Shown here: positions 9,201-14,356 of the stretch, in pieces
How positions within the stretch are numbered: the stretch's first letter is position 1
Layout: every line of letters starts with the position of its first letter
From: Caldifarciminota bacterium UBA3073
GTDB lineage: Bacteria; Hydrothermota; UBA3073
Assembly (NCBI GenBank): GCA_002366725.1
Contig: DFBT01000029.1
Coordinates: 2,625 to 26,619, forward strand
DNA: 23,995 nucleotides
Direction: 5' to 3'
Program-made: the position numbers and the translations under genes
The notes under the pieces: model-generated
Seen by the model: only the letters and a program-made list of their open reading frames with translations
What the model was told of the DNA's origin: nothing
The model's database searches: none

Positions 9201-10103
9201 GCGGGTTCTTCGTTCAGGCTGTATGTCTGGGATGATGAGGGAGGAGTTCCCAACTCCGGTGGGATGCCAATATGGGTTGATATGGATATGGCGGCTCCAA
9301 CCGCAGACGAATGGTTCTCCCTCGCCCTGGACACGCTCCCTGTGCCCAACCCCTTCTGGATTGGAGCGATATATAACTATATCGGTCCAACGGGTTCCCC
9401 CGACTGGAGAATTGGCTACGACCAGAATACCGAAGACACTCACACCTTCGGCAATCTCGGTGGCGACCCCGATGACTGGTCTCCAATGTCAGATTATGGG
9501 TACGGATATGCATACGGGGTGAGGGCTGTTATCGGTGGAGTCGGTATAATTCAGGATACCGCACAGATGTGGGTGAAGAATATGGGAAACGGGATGCTGT
9601 CAGTTACGGATATAACCTGGGAAGGTTCGTGGATAAAGGATATAAATCCGGGGTCCTTTAATGTTCCCGAGGGAGATTCCATTCAAGTTACCGTGGTCGC
9701 CGCAAACGATGGTCTTGCGGGCGGTTTCTACTACGATACACTCCGAATAGCATCCAATGACGCAGACGAACCCGTATACAGTGAGGCGTGTGTCCTCCGT
9801 ATTCTTACTACAGGCGTTGAAGAGACCCACTCGAGGTTTGAGGTCTTTCCGGCGTATCCCAGTCCGATGCGATCTGAGGTCAGCATTGCATATACACTGC
9901 CCGATAATATCGAGGCCAATCTAAAAATATACGATATATCAGGCAGGGTGATAAGGACATTTGATCACTTGACAAATGTCCATTCACCGATTACCTGGCA
10001 TGGAAGAGATGAATCTGGACGAAGGGTTCCCGCGGGAATATATTTCTGCTCACTCTTCACCGGCAACTCTCGCTCCACGAGAAAGGTTGTGAAAATCAAA
10101 TAG
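6294..10103 (+). CDS. Large secreted beta-propeller / Ig-like multidomain protein with T9SS-type sorting domain
   Basis: Secreted 1269-aa protein of unknown specific role. Residues 1-20 are a signal peptide (MYKSTFFLSLLLIAGVVASA). About 150-450 holds WD40/PQQ-like propeller repeats with recurring VALS-x-DG segments (SLALSEDGSVAAV, QVALSGDGNLLVF, IAISRDGSTILAG, SVALSADGRMGIA). About 455-690 are two CARDB-like beta-sandwich modules. About 695-845 and 885-1085 are two related YDDGS-initiated beta domains. Flanking the second one are the two halves of what looks like a single Ig-like module (PDIQVSPDSLYFE at about 849 and QDTAQMWVKNMGNG at about 1087). About 1180-1269 is the sorting/FlgD-like domain (YPSPM, IYDISGRVIRTF, WHGRDE, GIYFCSL). 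A strong AAAGGAGGG (6281-6289) precedes ATG 6294. No enzyme motif was found, so adhesion or surface scaffolding is a guess. Confidence 0.82.
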   Translation: MYKSTFFLSLLLIAGVVASATHEGLSSGIRKETRVTQSGVVEERSVYIPEMLDKTGSTPSIHLTPTHRLYQGEPETTVVWVDRAHLNAIAEYSAISSEGMHIFTNWMLNNERVSLYFSAGSGVPIWTYYAPDEFVLEVGESWNASVLSAGDGEAGYRWSRYSSSPAWEYNFGEEMRAASASHDGTKVVYLTRTASGGHIYTLSAETGEILWDYGWSGDPSQSLALSEDGSVAAVLTYDSCYVFDEFGQRGGALRVHGAQWPSQVALSGDGNLLVFGDYQQNLRLYEWGGTNYELKWTAHLGTSPYYDWVTAIAISRDGSTILAGTMDFNYRNNCVACYDTSSSTPRWTCHRYGYGIKSVALSADGRMGIAGCEGDTDVVNGYGDAVSVFDMTDSIPILSISDCEAEGGERGSILSVAISDSGDWACASGKAVRSYEWGSGGEVYCIHIGEIITCDVGITSINSPPDKLKRDTTYAVGTTCSNYGEASVSFWTYFNIEDSLGVSIYEDSSEVVNLAPGGSRAVNFGDFTPLSYGWYKLTTWTALDGDGYPGDDTLSTIAWCRHDAVCDCIDNPFYEITVNQFTPVVAKVKNIGAYEDTVTVVITIIDSNETVVYSDTLDTFLSPDESAQLYFSDWTPESVGTYTAYTNAFTSEDYDSLNGICSKPISSTYEIIYDDGSSNMWYYVSSEYHDNKFAVRFTPVIDTPMTLVSARVYVSHNNPFAISVNRDSSGLPGGIVLGPDTVACSSPPEWVEMVYSHPLSSTDDFWVVFHWLSNSPDRPWVGADYDYPCEERSWWYSSAKTSLCRVGYYENEGLLVGKTEKFDDKDGWTNVDDADWMIRALVTPSGANPDIQVSPDSLYFEIMAGEGRNKEDGGFSSRCGTDAHRLIDVKIEASPASGSKISLGDVYHPTFYISDPETLYYDDGSFETGIGLTSSSGFTPDESETYGFATQFSHTPTNLYGLMLYFTEFAGSSFRLYVWDDEGGVPNSGGMPIWVDMDMAAPTADEWFSLALDTLPVPNPFWIGAIYNYIGPTGSPDWRIGYDQNTEDTHTFGNLGGDPDDWSPMSDYGYGYAYGVRAVIGGVGIIQDTAQMWVKNMGNGMLSVTDITWEGSWIKDINPGSFNVPEGDSIQVTVVAANDGLAGGFYYDTLRIASNDADEPVYSEACVLRILTTGVEETHSRFEVFPAYPSPMRSEVSIAYTLPDNIEANLKIYDISGRVIRTFDHLTNVHSPITWHGRDESGRRVPAGIYFCSLFTGNSRSTRKVVKIK

Positions 10104-10108
10104 AGGAG

Positions 10109-10156
10109 TGCCTGCCGGTCCCTACGGACCCGTATGGGCAGGCAGGTTTGATTTTT
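10109..10156 (+). terminator. Hairpin followed by a T-rich run after the propeller gene
   Basis: TGCCTGCC (10109-10116) pairs with GGCAGGCA (10137-10144). The loop contains a second stem, GGTCC-CTAC-GGACC. TTTGATTTTTAAT follows directly. The hairpin lies a few bases after the TAG stop, so it could act as an intrinsic terminator. It is also built from the same palindrome modules seen elsewhere. Confidence 0.5.
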
Positions 10157-10167
10157 AATATTTGATA

Positions 10168-10235
10168 TGATAATGGGGATGTAATGGTGCCATTTCTTAT
10201 TTTTCTGACAGCATCTCTGGGAATACAGGATTCCC
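10168..10235 (+). pseudogene. Decayed duplicate of the leader of the downstream CBM9/DUF5916 gene
   Basis: The stretch from GATATGATAATGGGG to GGATTCCCTT aligns with 10366-10439 at roughly 70% by eye, with a single 1-base gap. ATG 10183 can encode MVPFLIFLTASLGIQDSL, matching VTVSLLIFLASSIGVLDSL of the intact gene. Relative to the intact copy, the missing base puts the upstream ATGGGG out of frame, into TAA. The reading frame runs into the palindromic composite at 10236 and stops. No body of a second gene remains. Confidence 0.55.
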
Positions 10236-10344
10236 TTGGAGTGCATCACCTTGGTGATGCAAGCAGTAGCTCGCAGAGTCCGTATGGACAAGCTACTTGC
10301 CTGCCTGTCATACGACCTGTATAGGCGGTAGGCAGGCACTCCAA
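10236..10344. repeat. Composite nested palindrome bounded by TTGGAGTG / CACTCCAA
   Basis: The ends are perfect inverses: TTGGAGTG (10236-10243) and CACTCCAA (10337-10344). Inside are the intact hairpin TGCATCACCTTGGTGATGCA (10242-10261), then a GCAGTAGC...GCTACTTGC stem whose loop (10271-10291) is filled by a GTCC-GTAT-GGAC palindrome. Last is a GCCTGCCT...AGGCAGGC stem (10299-10306 with 10330-10337) whose loop carries an extra GTCATACGAC-containing insert. It separates the decayed leader copy from the intact gene start. Confidence 0.85.
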
Positions 10345-10373
10345 AGCCAATAATTTTGATTTTTGATGTGACA

Positions 10374-12641
10374 ATGGGGGGTGTTACGGTATCATTACTC
10401 ATCTTTCTGGCATCATCTATTGGGGTGCTGGATTCCCTCAGTGAGAACGATGTGAACTGGGCGCCAAACTCTGGGTCCCAATTGGTCATAACCGCACCAA
10501 GGCTCTCTGAATCCCCCAGGATTGATGGGTTATTGGATGATGCAGTATGGCAAGAGGCTATCCGAGTAAGCAATTTTGCTGAGGTAAACCCGGGAGAAAA
10601 TGTCAAGCCAGAAGTTAAAACGGAGGTGCTTATTGGTTATGATGATAGAAATCTGTATGTTGGCTTTATATGTTATGAGAGCGATGTAGAGAAAATCAGA
10701 GCCACCCTAACTAAAAGGGATGCATTCTTAATGAGCGATGACTGTATTGGGGTAAGCATTTATACGTCCGAAGATAAAGGGTATCTCTTTCTGGTCAATC
10801 CATATGGGATTCAGGGAGATGGGTATGACCATGGCGAAGGCTTTATAAGTATTGATGCAAGTTTTGACACTGATTGGGATGCTGCGGCAAAAATTCTGAG
10901 CGACAGATGGGAGGCCGAGATATCTATCCCATTCAAAAGTTTAACCTTTCCCAGAGCAAGAGAACAGCATTGGAGGGTACGCTTCTTGCGAGTTAGACTC
11001 CGTGAGAGCATGTTCTGTTATTCGTGGTCTCCACTCTCCAGAGATATTCCCTCGTCCTTGTCTCAGGCTGGACATCTGTGGATAAAGGAGGAGATATTTG
11101 TTAAAAGAACCCAGGAGTTTCTGCCCTATCTCATTGGTTTCCAGAATGGCAGCCTTGCCGAGCAAGGGAATCCGGAAAGTTTTGAGACTCAATCCCCCGA
11201 TGGCAGAATCGGTGTAACGGGAAAATACAGGATATCTCCTGCTCTCACACTTGATTGGGCTGTTAAACCCGATTTCGCCCAGATAGAGACAGATGCACCA
11301 CAGATAGATGTCAACACCACATTTGCGCTATATTACTATGAGAAGAGACCCCTGTTTATGGAGGGAAGCGATATATTCGGGAGCCCTGTAAGAGCCATCT
11401 ATACACGCTCCGTAAATGACCCGGTCGCAGCATTAAAGGTTACGGGCAAGCTCGGCAAGACTTCCATTGGATACATTGGTGCTTACGACGAATACACCCC
11501 CTGGGTCGTCCCGTTCAAGGAATATAGCTTCTCTGTGGCAAGTGAAAAAAGGTCTCTGTCTAATATAATAAGAGTTCGGCGGTCCATACTTAAGGAGTCA
11601 TATGTGGGTCTTCTCGCGACATCCCGTGACATAGACGGGAGTTTCAGCCGTGTGGCGGGAGTCGATGGTTATATAAGATTTCTACAAAACTACAGCATCG
11701 AATTCCAGATATTGGGGTCACTTTATAGGGAACCTTCCGATACGAGTATCTTTCCCGGATATGAATGGCTTGAGTTTGGAGATTATACATCCGCATTTGA
11801 CGGTGAGGAGTTCGATGGATTGGTTTACACATTGGGTTTTGCACGAAGGGCGAGATACTGGGGTGTCAGTGTCTGGCACGAGGCATTGTCTCCCACATTC
11901 AGGGCAGACAATGGATTTATCAACAGGAATGATTGTAAAGATGCGGGAATTACAAGCTATTTAAGTTTTTATATTAACAGGGGGATTTTTGAGAGGCTCG
12001 AATCTGATATCGATATTGCTCGAAAGGGCGATTATGCGGGAAATCTGATGAATGAATATCTGTATCCCCGGCTCAGCATTGATTTCATACAACAGACCTA
12101 TCTTACTCTGTGGTATATGCTATTCCCTTCAACGATATGGGGAGAGACCGAATTCAACGACATTTGGAAGGCAGGTGGAACACTCAGCACAAACTTCAGC
12201 AAGTTCTTCTCCGGGTACATATGGTACCAATTTGGCAAGGGTATAAACTATTATGCATCTCCACTCGACCTGGGAGATTTCTCGGAGACGAGCCTCTCGC
12301 TCACCCTCAATCCTACACCAAAGTTTAATACGAGTTTCTGGTCGCATAGATACTGGTTGTGGGACGATGCGGGTGAAGAGGTCTACGATGTGACCGTCTT
12401 TGAGAACAGGATAGCCTATCAATTTACAAAATATCTTTCTTTGAGGCTTATTACACAGTACAATTCAAGCGACAAGAGCCTTGGGGTTTATCCCCTCATG
12501 TCGTTTGAGCTTACACCATTTACCGTGTTCTATCTTGGCTCAAATCACAACCTGTATGATTTTGAAGAGCCGTACGGAATTAGCGAAACCAGTCGTCAGA
12601 TATTCCTCAAGTTCCAGTATATGTTTGTTACAGGAGGATAA
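10374..12641 (+). CDS. CBM9-like / DUF5916 outer-membrane beta-barrel protein
   Basis: Predicted cell-envelope protein of 755 aa from ATG 10374. The N-terminus is a hydrophobic leader (SLLIFLASSIGVL). About 40-235 is a family 9-like carbohydrate-binding module: PRIDGLLDDAVWQEA, VLIGYDDRNLYVGFICYES, DDCIGVSIYT and WEAEISIPFKSLTFP are its usual landmarks. About 240-755 resembles DUF5916, with the YYEKRPLFMEGSDIF signature and many alternating aromatic strands expected of an outer-membrane barrel, ending LKFQYMFVTGG. A TTG at 10356 and a GTG at 10368 are also in frame. I prefer ATG 10374 because the duplicated leader has an ATG at the matching place. No good Shine-Dalgarno sequence is visible. 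The role is probably glycan binding or uptake at the outer membrane, but no member of this family is characterised well enough to be specific. Confidence 0.85.
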   Translation: MGGVTVSLLIFLASSIGVLDSLSENDVNWAPNSGSQLVITAPRLSESPRIDGLLDDAVWQEAIRVSNFAEVNPGENVKPEVKTEVLIGYDDRNLYVGFICYESDVEKIRATLTKRDAFLMSDDCIGVSIYTSEDKGYLFLVNPYGIQGDGYDHGEGFISIDASFDTDWDAAAKILSDRWEAEISIPFKSLTFPRAREQHWRVRFLRVRLRESMFCYSWSPLSRDIPSSLSQAGHLWIKEEIFVKRTQEFLPYLIGFQNGSLAEQGNPESFETQSPDGRIGVTGKYRISPALTLDWAVKPDFAQIETDAPQIDVNTTFALYYYEKRPLFMEGSDIFGSPVRAIYTRSVNDPVAALKVTGKLGKTSIGYIGAYDEYTPWVVPFKEYSFSVASEKRSLSNIIRVRRSILKESYVGLLATSRDIDGSFSRVAGVDGYIRFLQNYSIEFQILGSLYREPSDTSIFPGYEWLEFGDYTSAFDGEEFDGLVYTLGFARRARYWGVSVWHEALSPTFRADNGFINRNDCKDAGITSYLSFYINRGIFERLESDIDIARKGDYAGNLMNEYLYPRLSIDFIQQTYLTLWYMLFPSTIWGETEFNDIWKAGGTLSTNFSKFFSGYIWYQFGKGINYYASPLDLGDFSETSLSLTLNPTPKFNTSFWSHRYWLWDDAGEEVYDVTVFENRIAYQFTKYLSLRLITQYNSSDKSLGVYPLMSFELTPFTVFYLGSNHNLYDFEEPYGISETSRQIFLKFQYMFVTGG

Positions 12642-12672
12642 TGGAGTAATATATACTTCCCTATGCGGGTCG

Positions 12673-12753
12673 GTCACCCTTTCCATACGGATCCTGAGGA
12701 TAGGGTGACGAATAACGGCACTCTCCTGCCTACCGTCAGGCAGGGAAGAGTGC
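12673..12753. repeat. Two palindromes between the DUF5916 and binding-protein genes
   Basis: GTCACCCT (12673-12680) pairs with AGGGTGAC (12702-12709), and its loop holds CCATACGGATCCTGAGGA, a variant of the GGATCCTG module. Next, GCACTCT (12718-12724) pairs with AGAGTGC (12747-12753) around an inner CCTGCCT-ACCGTC-AGGCAGG hairpin (12725-12744). Neither is followed by a T-run. Confidence 0.8.
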
Positions 12754-12804
12754 CCCACCAAGTGCAAAAAATACTATAAACTATACTGTCCTATCCGATT
12801 AAAT

Positions 12805-14046
12805 ATGAATAGACTACAAAACTTTATTCTCGTCTTTCTTCTGCTCTCTGGCTGTGCGAAAAAAGAGAAGAAGGAGATAGAACTGAGTTTGTTCTATTGG
12901 GGCGACTCTGAGGAAATAAATATAATGAAGAGGATGGCAGAGGCGTTCGAGACAGAAAATACGGGGATCGATGTCAAACTCATCCACGCAAATAATTATC
13001 AGGATAAGCTGCAGGTTATGATAGGCGGCGGTATACCTCCAGATGTCTTCTATCTCGAGGCAGTTGACATCCCCGCCTACGCCAGCACCCTTGTGGATAT
13101 AGAGCCCTTCTTGGAGGATGATACACTCTGGAACCCCGACGATTATTTCGAGGCGCTGCTCAAGGGTTTCGAATACGAAGGTAAATTTTATGGTATTCCC
13201 AAGGATTGGACACCACTTGTACTCTACTATAATAAAGCGTTATTTGACGAGGCGGGGGTTTCCTATCCAGATGGATCCTGGGATTGGCAAGCTCTCTTGA
13301 AAGCAGCTAAAAGGCTGACCAAAGATCTGGACGGTGATGGTAAACCGGACCAATTTGGTATCTACTATTATACTTCATGGCTCTTTCCGCTGTTTCCCTG
13401 GATCTGGTCAAACGGTGGGAGGATACTATCCGAGGACAGAAAGAGGTGCGTGATAGATTCGCCCGAAACCGTGGAGGCACTGCAGTTTCTTGCCGATATG
13501 CGATGGAAGTACGGTGTTACTCCCACACCCGTTCAAATTGCACAAAGAGACCTATTTACCACTGGGAGGGTGGCAATGTTAATAATGGGTAGATGGGGTG
13601 TTCCAAGGTACAGAACGATAAAAGATTTTGAGTGGGATATTGCACCCGTACCAAAGAATAAGTGCAGAGCGACCTCGATTGCCTCGGTTGCATTTGTGAT
13701 CTCGGCAAAATGCAAATATCCCAAAGAGGCTTACAGGTTGGCTATGTTCCTATCGGGAGAAGAGGGCAACAGAATAATCGCGAGGATGGGACTCGGGGTT
13801 CCCTCAATCAAAGAAATAGCCTATTCGGAAGATTTTCTGACTCCCGATGAGCCCCCGGCTCATGGTGAGGTTTTCTTAGATGCTGCCAAATATGGAAGGT
13901 TGGAACCCACCGTTCCACAGTGGCGTGAAATGGCGAATATCATAGGAACAGAACTTGACAAGGTCTGGTTAAACCACAATAGTGCGGAAGAGGTATGCAA
14001 GGAGCTCGTTCCAAAGGTCAACAAATTGTTGGCAGGGTCAGAGTAA
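12805..14046 (+). CDS. Extracellular sugar-binding lipoprotein of an ABC transporter (SBP family 1)
   Basis: Solute-binding protein of 413 aa that should capture sugars or oligosaccharides and hand them to an ABC permease. The N-terminus is a lipoprotein signal with lipobox LLSGC, Cys17 being the lipidated residue. Family 1 landmarks follow: IELSLFYWGDSEE, MKRMAEAFETENTGIDVKLI, KLQVMIGGGIPPDVFYLEA, GKFYGIPKDWTPLVLYYNKALFDEAG, then the W-D-W-Q and DLDGDGKPDQFG segments. Length is typical. ATG 12805 lacks a strong Shine-Dalgarno sequence. No permease or ATPase gene follows: the next gene is an M60-like peptidase after 310 bases of repeats. The transporter partners must be elsewhere. The ligand cannot be told from sequence, although the neighbouring glycosidases fit an oligosaccharide. 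Confidence 0.93.
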   Translation: MNRLQNFILVFLLLSGCAKKEKKEIELSLFYWGDSEEINIMKRMAEAFETENTGIDVKLIHANNYQDKLQVMIGGGIPPDVFYLEAVDIPAYASTLVDIEPFLEDDTLWNPDDYFEALLKGFEYEGKFYGIPKDWTPLVLYYNKALFDEAGVSYPDGSWDWQALLKAAKRLTKDLDGDGKPDQFGIYYYTSWLFPLFPWIWSNGGRILSEDRKRCVIDSPETVEALQFLADMRWKYGVTPTPVQIAQRDLFTTGRVAMLIMGRWGVPRYRTIKDFEWDIAPVPKNKCRATSIASVAFVISAKCKYPKEAYRLAMFLSGEEGNRIIARMGLGVPSIKEIAYSEDFLTPDEPPAHGEVFLDAAKYGRLEPTVPQWREMANIIGTELDKVWLNHNSAEEVCKELVPKVNKLLAGSE

Positions 14047-14109
14047 CCCGTTAGAGAGAAATCGGGGTGCAAGGTAATGGAGTTAAGGCTTCAGCCTTTT
14101 ATAGGGAAG

Positions 14110-14210
14110 TGGAGTGTTCATTCCGGCGGGGCAAGCAGTAGCAAGTTGAAGTGAAACGGAAATCCCGCATTTGCGGGGCTACTGCCTGCCTGCGGTAGGC
14201 AGGCACTCCA
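14110..14210. repeat. Composite nested palindrome bounded by TGGAGTG / CACTCCA
   Basis: The ends are TGGAGTG (14110-14116) and CACTCCA (14204-14210). Inside, GCAGTAGC (14135-14142) pairs with GCTACTGC (14178-14185). Its loop is filled by unrelated sequence plus a CCCGCA-TT-TGCGGG hairpin. A perfect GCCTGCCT-GCGGT-AGGCAGGC hairpin (14184-14204) follows. Together with the next composite this fills the 310-base gap before the M60-like gene. The remaining bases show no gene. Confidence 0.85.
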
Positions 14211-14219
14211 AAGGCGTGA

Positions 14220-14339
14220 TTGGAGTGCCCCGTTTTAGCGGGGCAGGCATTACCTTGTCCATATCCATACGGCCCTACGGCTCGTTCACAGAATCCGTAT
14301 GGATATGAGATCCTGTGGACGGACTCTGTGAGGTAATGC
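14220..14339. repeat. Multi-level nested palindrome directly upstream of the M60-like gene
   Basis: After TTGGAG comes the 20-nt hairpin TGCCCCGTTTTAGCGGGGCA (14226-14245). Then GCATTACCT (14247-14255) pairs with AGGTAATGC (14331-14339). Nested inside are GTCC (14257-14260) with GGAC (14317-14320) and a 13-bp perfect stem, CATATCCATACGG (14260-14272) with CCGTATGGATATG (14295-14307). The outer stem ends 5 bases before the Shine-Dalgarno sequence, so in a transcript it would form a long hairpin next to the ribosome site. Confidence 0.85.
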
Positions 14340-14344
14340 AAAAA

Positions 14345-14352
14345 AAGGAGGT
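14345..14352 (+). promoter_or_regulatory. Shine-Dalgarno site that sets the start of the M60-like gene
   Basis: AAGGAGGT lies 4-5 bases before ATG 14357. This supports ATG 14357 over the upstream in-frame ATG at 14315, which falls within the palindromic repeat. Confidence 0.85.
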
Positions 14353-14356
14353 TAAG

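Noticed and set aside
10356..10373. TTG at 10356 as the start of the CBM9/DUF5916 gene
   Set aside because: No ribosome site supports it, and the duplicated leader upstream has an ATG matching 10374.
9965..10606. Antisense open frame of 213 codons spanning the 10104-10373 gap
   Set aside because: It overlaps two well-supported genes and the palindromic composite, and its sequence matches no known domain.
14315..14356. Upstream ATG at 14315 as the start of the M60-like gene
   Set aside because: It lies in the palindromic repeat and would put charged residues ahead of the leader; the Shine-Dalgarno site fits ATG 14357.
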